A DNA stretch of 64,000 nt, taken from NCBI GenBank assembly GCA_023078555.1, contig CM041200.1, positions 5,860,361 through 5,924,360 of the forward strand, read 5' to 3'. How positions within the stretch are numbered: the stretch's first letter is position 1; each line of letters opens with the position of its first letter. Below, in pieces: positions 35,901 through 47,957 of this stretch. The position numbers and the translations under genes are program-made. The stretch comes from Ulva prolifera. Taxonomy: Eukaryota > Chlorophyta > Ulvophyceae > Ulvales > Ulvaceae. The notes below the pieces were generated by a model. The model worked only from the letters and a program-made list of their open reading frames with translations, was not told where the DNA came from and ran no database searches.

Positions 35901-38900
35901 AGCTTCTCCACCCACGCACGCCCCTGCACTCCAGCTCACCCGCTTGCCACGCCCGCCCGTGCGCTTTATCATGCTCCGAGACCCTGATGTGGTCTGCAGG
36001 CATTCGTGCTGCATAGCTGCCGCCTAGACAACCTTGCACTTTGGCAGCAGGTGAACGCAGCAGCTCAAATGGATTTGGTTCGGCTTGAGTGTGTCCAAAC
36101 ACGTCGAATGCAGTCACCTCCACATCCGGAGCATGGCACCCTTGTGCCAATTGTCTTGCGCAGTGGCACCAGCAGCACAGGCATCACCAGCAACTCCACA
36201 GGACAGCAGCACGCACCTCGTCCGGGGTGTCATCTTCCTCGTCTTCGTCCTCTTCCTCGTCATCCTCCTCCTCGTGCTTCTTGCGCTCCCGCTCCAGCGC
36301 GGCCACCCGCTCCACCTCGGCGGCTGCCTCGGCGGCTGCGGCCGCGCGCTCTGCGGCACGTGCCACCTCGTCCTCCGGCTCCTCCTCCCCCCGCGCCTTC
36401 CGGTCCAGCCGATCCTTATGCTTCCGCCAATACGCAACGACTGCCTGCAGCCGCACATGCGGTCAGGACCCCCGCCATCAGGACTCACACCGGGCCTCGC
36501 CCCTGCCCGCCCCGTGCACGCACGCTTCGAAGCAGCAATTGACCCCGCTGCTGGGCAGTCCTGCCTGCCGGAGTGGCCCCTCAGACATTGACACCGTGCC
36601 GCTGTTCTCCCACGCGCATGTCGAGGGCGCACTGCTGGCTAGCACCCCCGCAGCTGGGCCATATCTTCGCCCCGACCCCGCCCTGTGCCTCAAAGCAACT
36701 CGACTTGTAGTTCAACACGCATGTAAAGCAAAGTAAATATGAATTTACTGAGCCGTATCCTATTGGACATTGACAACTCTGAGTTGACGGGACCACATAT
36801 GCCGCATGTGCATATGATCATGGACATGCAGCCATGGGCACATGGTCATGAGTGCTGTCACGCGGTGCACAGAGGCACACCTGCAACGCGTAGGTGCCCG
36901 GTGCGACGTACGCAAACAGCGAGTCCCGCGACAGCGCGCCGGCCACGCTGCCCTCCACGATCGTTGAGCTCTTGTTGTTGCGCAGCTGTGCGGACTCGAT
37001 GCGGCGCGCGATCTCGCGCACCGGCAGCCCCGCCGCCGCCGTCGCCACCTCCGCCTCCGTCTTGGCCATGTCCGCCAGCACCTTCCAGCAGGCCTCCTTC
37101 ATCGTGTGCTCCCCTGGCGCCGGACTCGGCTGGAAGCGCGACGGCCACACAAATGTGATCGCGCCGTCGTCGCCCTCCACCACGTCCTCCCCGAGGCGGC
37201 GGTCGTCGTACGCGCGGGCGGCCCGCGCCGGGCGGCACCGCCGCGGGCCCCAGCCCGCCGTCAGTGCGAGCTGGCGGAGCACCTCTGGCCACGTGAGGCC
37301 GTTGAGATGGGCGCGCCAGGAGGCGATGTCGAGGCCCCATGACAGCGCCTCAGACACGAGGCCTGCGGCTCGGGACACCGTCTGTGACATGCGCTCCATG
37401 CCAACCTACACCAAACATTACAACTCTAGCCCACAGGTCCAGCTCTACCCATACACCGAAAGCGGAAGATGTGCCATTTCAGTCAGGTAGGAAAGAGGCC
37501 ACTTATGCACAGCAAGAGAGGGCAGGGCTGGTGTGCGGGGGGGGGGGGGGGGGGGAAGGTGGGGCGGCTCGCACGTGCACACTGCCGATGGCGTTGGCAA
37601 TCTCTGCCTCTGACTGGATGAAGCGGATGAATGCGACATGGAGGTTGACGAGGGCCTCTGAGAGGCTGCCAGCTTGGACCGCCTCCATGAGATGCTGCAC
37701 CGAGATCGGCCGGAACGCAATCACCGGCGAGAACTCAGCCACAAACGACCACAGCATCATGAACTGGCCTCCGAGCTCACAGTCGTTCTCCGCCAGCTGG
37801 CCTGTATCGCCACATGCATCTCAACGCTGCCAGGCTTTTAACAGTGCCAGATGGCACCACGGACGAGGCTTTGTTGGGGCAGAACACGGGCAAGTGTAGC
37901 AGAGACGGACCGACAAAGGCGGGCTGCAAGCGGTCAGTGACGTGAGCGGGCGGGAATGGCGGCCGTGTGATCTCTAGCTCTACTGCTGTCGGGTCTAGCT
38001 GGCCCTCCGCTGCGCCAGACTCCGCGTCTATGCGCTCTGCTTTGACCTGAGCGATTGCCTGCTCTCTCAGCTGCGCCATTTCGATCTCCAGGTCATCTGG
38101 AGGATCAACTTCCCGGAGCTTGAGAGACATTCCTGTTTTAGATCGCTTCTTCTCGGCCTCCTTACGCTGCTTGACCAGCTCCCGTTGGCGTTTCTTGTCC
38201 ATCTGCAGGGGACCACCAAGCCAGTCAGGAAGTCGTTGGTGCAATGCACAGCTGAATAACCCGCATCAGAGTAAGTCATTGGCTGCAGTGTTACTTATAT
38301 GCAGTGGTAGTGGGTGATCACCTTCTCCTTCTGTTTCTGAGCCTTGGCTTGCTCCCGCATGGCCTCCTTCTCAGCGAGCTTCTGTCTCCTCTCTGCTTCC
38401 CTCATCGCCTTGGCGCGCTCGCGCTTCATTGCCTTCTCCTGCTTCTCATGTTCCTTGGCGAGTGCCTTCTCCCGTCGCTCTTTTGCCTTGGCCTCGTCAG
38501 CCTGGTGCCTGCAGCCAATAGAAGGCTCAAGGAAGGACACACCCGACCACAGATCTAGCCATCAAGGGCTACCACAAGCAGGGAATGTAGGTTGTCAAGG
38601 TCTACTGGTGTCAGGGCATTCACGGTGATGATGCATTGCACACCTACTCCAGCTGCTCAGGATCCTTTGTGTGACGCAAGCAATCATCAGACACTGGTTG
38701 CGAATGGCAACCTTGAGATATGATGTGGAGCATGTGCATCTGTGCACTGGTGAGAAATGCTTTGAAGAGAAGGGATAGCATACTTGACCATCTCACGTTC
38801 TGCGCGCATCTTTTCGCGTTGTGATTCACGCATGCGTCGTTCTTGCTCCTTCTTCAGGGTCACGTCTAGCTTTGCCTGCTCCCGTTCAGCTTTGAGGGCG

Positions 38901-39843
38901 CTCTTCTTGGCACGCTTCTCTTCTTCCTCTAGCTGCTTTTGGAGAGCAGTCTGCGTGTCCTTACGTGCAGCTTTGCGTGGAGCCGCAACTTCTGACATCC
39001 TCCGCTTGTTGCTGTTCGCTGCTGCACTCGAACTGGGAGGGTCGTCAAAGAAACAAGATACTTCTGGAGCGTTATCACGCTCCGCTTCGAGCTCTTGTGT
39101 AGCCAGCTGGAGAAGAGCCATGTACTCTTGCGCGGACTCGAACTCTGGAGGAAGTGACTGCTCCACATGAATGCTCTGTGCCGACTTGCCCGGCGATCCA
39201 GCAGGGGCAGGACTGGGATTCGGTGCTCCAGTAGAAATGGGATTGCTGGATACAGGTCCAGATGGTGGATTGACGGCCAAAGAGGCGCCGTTAGCAAACT
39301 GAACATGGTCCTGCGCTGCACTGGCTTCTACCTTGTTTTTCGTTCTTCTCCTCTTGTTCTGAAACCATGCCTGTGGGCAGGCAGTACCCATACATCAATA
39401 TGACGGAACAAAGATGTTAGACACAATCACGCAGCAAATTTCAATGACGAGCACGGTGCTTCAGGAGCAAGCCGCGAGAACACTACGCACCGTTACTTCC
39501 TGGATTGTCAGACCCAAGGTGTGCGCCAGCTGATTACGGAGAGGTTCATCTGGGTGCTGATTTCCTGCAGATAGTCTCGCAATGCTGTAGCCAGAGCGAT
39601 GCCCAACGAAGGACGAACGACAAACACGCGGCGCGAACACTGGGGCGACGTCGGAGCGGCAATGGCGCGGAGCGGATATAGAAAAGCCAAACGGAACAAC
39701 GTAGCGCGTGTCTCACCTGCAAAGATATCTTCCAGCGCCGCTTTTTGCTCCGGTGTCTTTTGCTTGGCCTTTTTCGCCGGAGCGCCTGGCTTGTCAGGAT
39801 TCCCAACATCGGCGAAAACATTACCTACTGCCTCCGCATCCAT
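32902..39843 (-). CDS. Homeodomain-HARE-DDT-WHIM chromatin protein (plant RLT/RINGLET type)
   Basis: Exons (minus, approximate after the first three): 39843-39717, 39564-39491, 39370-38784, a small one near 38660, 38518-38322, 38203-37920, 37803-37575, 37412-36880, 36445-36215, 35935-35638, 35410-34596, 34425-34145, 33720-33365 and 33210-32902. Splicing exons 1-3 builds a homeodomain ending WFQNKRRRTKNK. A Lys/Glu/Arg coiled coil follows (38.9-38.0 kb). Then come a DDT domain (37.80-37.58 kb, FVAEFSPVIAF), a HARE-HTH domain (TMKEACWKVL to GTYAL, 37.1-36.9 kb), a WHIM1-like helix (RAWVEKLLHQEYDTLTIEER, 35.93 kb), a WSD/WHIM-like block (IGMDRRFNRYRWYGP, 35.1 kb) and an acidic tail. This order matches plant RLT proteins, which partner ISWI remodellers in the nucleus; that role here is by family. 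Proof would be cDNA. Confidence 0.88.
37537..37555. repeat. 19-base G homopolymer (C on the coding strand) in an intron
   Basis: The run lies in the intron just after the DDT exon of the RLT-like gene. It begins about 18 bases downstream of the donor at 37574. Its exact length is uncertain because homopolymers are error-prone in assemblies. Confidence 0.85.
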
Positions 39844-41264
39844 CTCAACAATGTTCTGCCTTATTTATGTTGACACGGAGAGACTTCCTGCTTGTGCTGG
39901 CCCAACACACCCGGCGGGGCTTATGTGACCAGCGACACCGCCCTGTCACACCGGAGATATCCTGGACGTCTGGTATCAAAGCTAAGGCAGCTCCGTTTTA
40001 CAGAACCACTCTGCCGGGTGGGAGGCCTGGTGGCACACCGTGCCAGAGATCAGTCAGAGCCACCCGGCTGCATACTATCTGCCGTGCTACACGTATGAAA
40101 CGCGACCTTGACATTCATTTCAAAGAAATTTTAGGGCTTTGCAGCGCGAAGACTCGACGGTGCACCAAAGATCACCTCGAGTCTGCAAGCAGCCACGGCG
40201 GGGTAGTGCAATCGGTTAGTTCGCAGCTCAGCGAGTGCATTGCGCATTCGCTTGACTCTGCTTTGTGCATACTTGTTTGGCTGACTGTGATTGTCGTGCA
40301 TTGTGTCTGTCTCTGCCTGTCGGATGACCTTCGGGGCTGCTGGGATTCCACATCCGGTCGTGGGGTTTGCGTTCCCTGAATTTGATCCGAACACACACCT
40401 ACGTCATTCTTTCGTATATACGTCATTTCAAATCCATCCAGTAATCGTCAGACAGAACATGTCGCGGGAGTTTGACGAGGATGCACACGCCGACCACAAA
40501 AAGGCGGTCCAGGGAATTACCTACCGGCATACTTCGGCCACATCAACAGTCCCATGCATACGCCATGGGAGTTTCAGCATTGTAGCAAATTGGAAACGGC
40601 GCCCCCAAAATATTCACGAAAGGCTCGTGTGTTCTGTCATGTTCGAGGAAATGGGATTCGCCTGTAACGAAAACGTACGAGCATGGCCATGCAGAATCAA
40701 TTCAGACCTCCAGAAGTTCACACAACCAACAAATCAGCAATCAGTCGTCACGGCCACGTCTGATCATGCACTGGCTTGCTTTGAGGTCCTGCATGGTGTA
40801 TTTCACTCGCGAGTCGCGGATAAAACTGGAATAGAATCGGCTGTCAGTGTTACCTTCAGTGCTTCTGAGTAGAAGCATCAATGCTGTCACCACTGACGTA
40901 CAAGCGTGCAATTTGCGCACCAGCCGGCGCATGCCCGGCTGTACAACATGCTCTCGCGGGTGCGGATTTGCGGCTGCAAGCCAATTCACCTAGACAGCAT
41001 TTCTCGATTCACGCTGACGCAGGTCTAATTGCATTTCATGTTCTTTGGAGTACGTAACGATGTTCTGCATTCTCTGAGCGACCCAAAATCTCAGCACGCA
41101 CCTCTCTCGAGTCGCCGGTCCCGAAGGCTGCCTGGCAACGCTTGATGGACCGGCGCTGCAATACATTCACCAGAGATTTATCATTCGTTCAATTCTACGT
41201 CAGCTCTACATAGCTGCATGAAAACACACCGTGCGCAGGTCCCCGTGCGAGGTCCCACCGCCGG
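39844..41264. promoter_or_regulatory. Shared divergent promoter region between the RLT-like gene and carB
   Basis: The two genes start back to back, 1.4 kb apart, so both promoters should lie here. I see no clear core element. A plus-strand ATG at 40459 opens an acidic frame (MSREFDEDAHADHKKA), and a minus-strand stretch near 40800 reads DSRVKYTMQDLKASQ. Either could be an exon of a small unrecognised gene or of a carB transit peptide, but neither can be joined with confidence. Confidence 0.4.
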
Positions 41265-44200
41265 ATGCTTCCGACAGCGCCGGCTGCGGTCGCTGCTGAC
41301 GCCAGCTCTGACCTTCTCCCGTGGCAACAGCTTGCCGGCGAAGTTCGTACACGGTGCGCACGGAAGTCTCATGTTGTGAAGCACATGAATCTGTGTGAGC
41401 GATCCGAATGTGGTCATGGGCTTTCTTCGCCGAGCCGCTGACAGCTGGCCTCGTAGGAGATGACTTCCGAGGTCACCCTTTGCAGGTCTGACATCCACAC
41501 CGTGATGATCATCGGGGCAGGACCCATTGTCATCGGCCAGGCTTGCGAGTTCGATTATTCAGGAACGCAAGCATGCAAGGCTCTGAAGGCAGAAGGGTAC
41601 AAAGTGATCTTGCTGAACTCCAACCCGGCAACCATCATGACGGACCCCGGCACTGCAGACAGAACTTACATCGGCCCCATGACCCCGGCGCTGGTTGAGC
41701 AGGTGCAATCTGTGCACAGGCACATGGGTCTGATCATCAGCAAGCGCTGTGCAACCTCCACGTACCATGCTGGTGCCTTTGCTCACCGCTCTTGCTGCAT
41801 AGCTGCTCGGCAGATCACACGTGTCAGCGCAACGCAGCGCATTGCATGGGGACTCTGCATCTGTGCATAGCGTGCAGCACCTTGTATGGGTGTGCTGCTG
41901 GAACCAGGCTATCGCATGGTCAGCATGATGCAGCAGCACGAACCTCTTCTGTATTCTGTCCATCCTCAGACTCGAATAGACACTCTATATGTACGGGTGC
42001 ATCAAGTCCTCTCCTTTGCAGATCCTGGAGAAGGAGAAGCCTGATGCAATCCTGCCAACGATGGGTGGCCAGACAGGCCTAAACATCGCAAAGGAGCTAT
42101 CAGAGAGTGGCATCTTGGACAAGTACGGCGTGGAGCTGATCGGTGCCAAGCTGCCGTCCATCGACCGTGCAGAAGACCGCGACCTCTTTAAGCAGGTAGC
42201 TAGCCTCTTCCTCACAGCATCTCTGTTCATGCACATGCACCTCATCTCAGCACTGGTCAGCCAGCCCACCCGCTCATAGCTGCATGCCCATTTGCAGGCC
42301 ATGGAGAAGCTGAAGCTGAAGATGGCTGTGTCCAAGACTGCAAACACTGTCGAGGAGGCTCAGGATATCGCGAAGAACCTGATCGGAAAGTTCCCGATCA
42401 TCATCCGCCCTGCCTTCACCCTCGGCGGCACTGGTGGTGGTATCGCGTACAACCAGGAGGAGCTGATTGAGATCGTCACCTCAGGAATCGACGCCTCCAT
42501 GACCAACCAGGTCCGACCTGTGCCTCAGCTGTGGTCCTCGATGCCCCATCTGTTGCTGGGAGCGGGCAGCCCCTGCCTCAGTGACTTGCAGTTGGGCCCG
42601 GCACGTGCCTGGGCAGTATCAGGGACAGCTGGAGCAGATCTGCATCAGTGAGCTGGAACCCGCAGCACGCAAAGTCGCTCCTCTGCCTACAATCCCCTGT
42701 TGATGTGACCACTGACAGCACCACAGGCACAGCCTGCTCCCACAGATGCATCGCAGCATTCCCTGCCCGATCGCTTCACTTCAATCGCCTCGAGTGTCAG
42801 CTGCAGCCCCGGCCCGGCCGCTCCCCGGACACACCAGCTCTGCCGCGTGCAGGTGCTGGTGGAGCAGTCGCTGCTGGGCTGGAAGGAGTACGAGCTGGAG
42901 GTCATGCGGGACCTCGCAGACAACGTCGTCATCGTGTGCTCGATCGAGAACGTCGACCCGATGGGGGTGCACACCGGCGATTCGATCACCGTCGCGCCGC
43001 AGCAGACGCTCACAGACAAGGAGTACCAGCGGCTGCGTGACGCGTCGGTCGCGATCATCCGCGAGATGGGCGTCGAGTGCGGGGGGAGTAACGTGCAGCT
43101 CGCGACGAACCCGGAGACCGGCGAGATGGTGATCATCGAGATGAACCCCCGAGTGTCCCGGTCGTCGGCGCTCGCCTCCAAGGCGACGGGCTTCCCGATC
43201 GCAAAGATGGCGGCAAAGCTCGCGATGGGCATGACGCTCGACCAGATCCCGAACGACATCACACAGTGCGCCCCCCCCCCTCCGCGGCATGGTCTGCGGC
43301 GTGTCGGGGCGGCGTGAATGCATGTGCGGAGGTGTGATGTGGGCGAGGGGTGTGATTAGCACTCTGCCGGCGCTGAGGCACACCTCGGAACGACAGCTGA
43401 CAGGCGCCACTGCTGTGTATGTGGCTGCCATCCGAGCATGACTCGCGGACAGGGCGTGTGGAGGGACCCAGCTCTGGGAAACCGACACATGTGCCATCGC
43501 CACGCATGAGGGCGGCCTGTGTGGCCACTGGGGTCATGCGCCGATCCTGTTGAGCCAGTGCCAACTCCGGGGTGCAGCCTCCAGGCCAATGCTGCAGAGG
43601 CGTAGCTGTGGATAGGGGCACCGCGTGGAGGGCTGACACAGCGGCGTGTGCAGGAAGACCCCCGCATCCTTCGAGCCAAGCATCGACTACATCATCACCA
43701 AGATGCCCCGCTTCACGTTTGAGAAGTTCCCCGGGGCCAAGGCGGAGCTCACGACGATGATGAAGAGCGTCGGCGAGACGATGGCCATCGGGCGCACCTG
43801 GATCGAGTCCTTCCAGAAGGCGTGCCGCGGCCTCGAGACGGGCCTTGACGGCTGGTCGCTGCCCCCGGGCTACAAGCGCCTGCCAAAGGACCAGCTGGTG
43901 TACAAGCTGCGTGTGCCCAGCCCGGAGCGCTTTGTCGTCCTCAAGCAGGTGTGAACGTGGCTGTGTGCTCAGTACTTGGCCGGATCGCAGCTGCGCCATT
44001 CGTGCTGCCGAATATGCAGTCTTAGACCAGCATCCGCTGCGCCTGCTTAGAGGCTGCCAGCTCACCTGATGGAACAGATATGTAGCTAGCCCTCAGGTGG
44101 AACGCCCGAGATGGCTGCTCATCCGTTGGTGCATCGACATCTGGAACACGGGCTCGTGTGTGCAGGCGTTTGAGGACGGCATGTCAGTCAAGGAGATCCA

Positions 44201-45931
44201 GGACCTCACTGCGATCGACCCCTGGTGGCTCGACAGCATGGCCAAGATCCACGAGGTGGAGGAGTGGCTCGCCACGCAGAGCCTCGACACCCTCACAGCC
44301 GAGGACTTCACGGAGATCAAGCGCTACGGCTTCTCCGACCCCCAGATCGCTCGCCTCGTCGGCGTCGATCAGTTTGCGGTCCGCTCCGCACGCAAGGCCT
44401 TCGGCGTGACCCCGACGTTCAAGCGCGTGGACACCTGCGCTGCGGAGTTTGCGGCTGAGACGCCGTACCTCTACTCGTGCTATGACGACGAGTGTGAGGC
44501 TGCGCCGGACGCAGCGCAGAAGGTGCTGATCCTGGGCGGAGGCCCGAACCGCATCGGCCAGGGGATTGAGTTTGACTACTGCTGCTGCCACGCATCGTTC
44601 TCGCTGCGGGACGCTGGGTACGAGACGATCATGATGAACAGCAACCCGGAGACCGTGTCGACGGACTACGACACCTCGTCGCGGCTCTACTTTGAGCCTC
44701 TGACGATCGAGGACGTCCTGAACGTTATCGACGTCGAGCGGCCGGACGGTATCATCGTGCAGTTTGGCGGCCAGACGCCGCTGAAGCTGGCGACGTTGCT
44801 GCAGAAGCAGCTCGACGAGAACCCGGTACCGGCGGCGTCAGGGAAGGGCAACGTGAAAATCTGGGGCACGCCGCCGGACTCTATCGATGCTGCAGAGGAC
44901 CGCGACCGCTGGATGGAATTGCTCACACGCCTCGACATCCGCCAGCCTGCTGGCGGCTCTGCGCGGTGCGCTGTTTTCTTCCTTGCCTTGTGCTCACATG
45001 TGCAGCCTGACTCCAGTGCGGGCTGAGCTCCCGCTCACCGGGCTCGAGACCTGGCTGTCATCACTTGTGGGCAGCTTTCGCATGCAGCGCCGCTGCGTGG
45101 GTCCTCGGCCCGGTGGCATCTGCAGGAGAGCTGGTGCAGCTGCCATGAGCGTGGGGGGCGTGTGCGCTGACGGCGGCTGCCGAATGCAGGTCTGCCGAGG
45201 AGGCGCTCGCGGCGGCCGAGAAGCTCGGCTTCCCATGCATGGTGAGGCCGTCGTACGTGCTCGGCGGCCGCGCGATGGAGATCGTGTATGACAACGCCCA
45301 GCTCGAGCGCTACCTCACAGAGGCCGTCACGGCGTCCCCGGACCACCCCGTGCTCGTCGACAAGTACCTCGCGGGTGCGACGGAGCTGGACGTGGATGCG
45401 CTGTGCGACCACGACGGCAACGTCGTCATCTGCGGCATCATGGAGCACATCGAGGAGGCAGGGGTGCACTCGGGAGACTCCGCATGCAGCATCCCGCCGC
45501 AGACGATCCCGGTGGCGACGCTCGACGAGATGCGCGACTGGACGAAGCGCATCGCGAGGGAGCTCGGCGTGGTCGGTCTGATCAACGTGCAGTACTGCAT
45601 CAAGGGCGGGGAGCTGTACATCATCGAGGCGAACCCGCGCGCGTCGCGGACGGTGCCGTTCGTGGCCAAGGCGGTCGGCCACCCAATCGCGGCGTACGCA
45701 TCGCTCGTGATGTCCGGGAAGAGCCTCCACGACATCAACTTCACAGAGGAGCCTAAGGTGCGCTGGCCCCTCGCCCGCTGGCGTCGCGTGTGTGGGGGCG
45801 ATCTGCCCTCGACCGGCGCGGTGGTCGCGCCCTCGGGTTGATTCGGTGCTTCCTGGGGGATAATCTGTGTCACTCAGACCCGGGCGACAAATGGGACCGT
45901 GATGCCGGGGCATGGCTGTGAGGTTTATGTG

Positions 45932-45966
<35 letters not shown>

Positions 45967-46826
45967 GCTTTGTCAGTGGTGATGTTGCGGGTGTGTGCGC
46001 AGGGTGTGCTCAAAGAGGGTTGTGTTGCAGGTGGACCATGTAGCGGTGAAGGAGGTCGTGCTACCCTTCTCCAAGTTCCCCGGCGCTGATCTTCTGCTCG
46101 GCCCAGAAATGCGTTCCACAGGTGTGGCCTCCCCGCTTGCTATTGCCTGTCACCTGCCACGTCCTTCGCCACGCGATGGCCCGGAGCTTGATCATTGTGA
46201 CCACATTCTTATCGAAGCGTCTGTGCTCACGTTGCGTGAGTACATGCCCTACATGCCTGGTTTTTGTGCTGCACAAATGGAGACTGTCCCGTATTGCGTT
46301 GCTGCGGTTGTGGTATGACAGGAAGGAGTGGCGGGTGCATGCAGGAGAGGTGATGGGCATCGACAAGACGTTTGAGCTCGCGTACGCCAAGGCCGCGATT
46401 GCCGCGGGCCAGAAGTTCCCACCGAGCGGCTCCGGGGTGTTCATCTCCGTCAAGGACGAGGACAAGGAGGCCATCCTGCCCGTCGCCGTCGCGCTAGACA
46501 AGCTCGGCTACAAGCTGCTGGCCACGAAGGGCACCGGCGACTCGATCCGCTCGACCGGCGTGCCGTGCGAGACGATCTACAAGATCAACGAGGGCCGGCC
46601 CAACGCCGGGGACGCGCTGCTGAACGGGGACATCAAGATGATGATCGTCACGAGCCAAGGGGACGAGGCGGACGCGCGGGACGGCAAGGACCTGCGGCGG
46701 CAAGCGCTCGCGCAGGCGGTGCCGCTGATCACGACCGTCTCAGGTGGGGCCGCGACGGTGGGCGCGCTGACGGCGCTTGCGAAGAGCGACGTGGAGCAGG
46801 TTGCGCTGCAGGACTACTTCCCGTGA
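41265..46826 (+). CDS. carB: Carbamoyl-phosphate synthase large chain (plastid type)
   Basis: Ten exons join in phase: 41265-41353, 41486-41702, 42022-42195, 42298-42510, 42853-43265, 43654-43948, 44166-44965, 45190-45757, 46031-46121 and 46345-46826. They sum to 3342 nt (1113 aa plus TGA); bacterial CarB is about 1073. The protein makes carbamoyl phosphate for arginine and pyrimidines with ammonia from the small chain (CarA, not in this window). The two synthetase halves each start with a nucleotide-binding signature: [20 protein letters not shown] at 41500 and [19 protein letters not shown] at 44525. Each half has an ATP-grasp end ([19 protein letters not shown] and [19 protein letters not shown]). 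The last exon is the MGS-like regulatory domain ([12 protein letters not shown] to [11 protein letters not shown]). Being separate from CarA and from ATCase, it is of plant/bacterial type. The leader is only about 30 residues, Ala-rich; a further 5' exon encoding a plastid transit peptide is possible. Confidence 0.96.
45933..45963. repeat. 31-base G homopolymer in carB intron 8
   Basis: An uninterrupted run of G on the coding strand within the intron 45758-46030. In RNA such a tract could form G-quadruplexes. The length may also be an assembly artefact. Confidence 0.85.
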
Positions 46827-47957
46827 GCGTGAATGTGAGTCGTTGGGGGCTAGGCGGGGTAGGACGCGGTCGGCCGTGGCCGGTGCGCGTGGGGATCTCT
46901 GGGAGCGCGCTGTTGCGTGTGCTCTGTGGTTGGATTGAATTTTGCTGACGATGTATACGTCCGTGGTGTACAGGAGAACGCATGGCTGGGAGCACACCTC
47001 AGGGCCAGCTAGGTGTCGTGTTGCCTGCGCCAATCCAGTACCCTTGTGTGTTTGTTTTGAATGGCGGATGTAAAGGGCCCGATGCTGAGTGCGAGCCCCT
47101 GTGAGCACTTGCTCCTGGTACCTGCTGCAGTTGTCCACAGGGAGAAACTGTGAGGACTGGACACAGCACGGGTCCTGGTGGAGCTGCATCTGCCATAGTT
47201 TGGGGTTTCGTTTCGCATACGGAAGACTCTTGATCAGATCATGCACAACAGCAGCGAGGGGGCTGGATGAACACCTCTCCTTGCATCTCTGGGTGTCTGA
47301 AGACGCAATGTCAAGTGGGAGGCATGAGATTCCAGTCGACGAAACAAGCTTGCACGCGTTCAATATTGTGGTCTGGCATGGATGAGGCCCATTACAAGGT
47401 GGTTATCCGGGGCTGGGGCATTGGTGCACCATGGCCATGGTGTCGGCAGCGCGGTCGACACCTCGAGGTTGAGGCAGAGGTATCCTTGCGAGCTATGCAG
47501 TCGACCACGGCATGCCGCGTTCTGGTCGTCATCGCGCCGCACATAATGCTGTCACTCTTAGCAAGAGTTCAGTATTCTTACGGACCCTGATGACTGCGGA
47601 TGCTGACGGATGTAGAGCACTGAGCAGGTCGGGGCCGGAATAGTAGAATCCACAGGCCGCCGAATGAGTTTTCAGTATCGTCATGTTGGTCATGGGCTCG
47701 ATGCAACACTTTGCAGGTTGAGCGCGTGGCTGATCTGCCATGGTTTGGCAGCTGCACGCAGTGTAACGCATTCGGACTCGAACTCCGTAACCAGGCAACA
47801 AGCATTCAACCGAACTCTTTTCGTCATGGGATCAGACAGGTACATCATCGCGCAATGGTGGCTGAACATCGGCTCATTTCGTTGTGAACAGTAAGCTGTC
47901 TGCTACAGGCTAGGAGCTGCTAGGCCGCGTAGGAGGGCCGCAGGTGCTCATGAGGCA
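46827..47957. other. Intergenic spacer, no gene recognised
   Basis: This is the 3' flank of carB and the 5' flank of the acetyltransferase gene. A first exon of the latter could be hidden here, since its first resolved exon seems to start after a GGCAG acceptor at 47957. No repeats or RNA genes were noticed. Confidence 0.45.

Noticed and set aside
41208-41380. ATG at about 41216 as the carB start with a basic leader
   Set aside because: That frame stops before the conserved exon; only the frame from 41265 joins exon 2 in phase through the 41354 donor.
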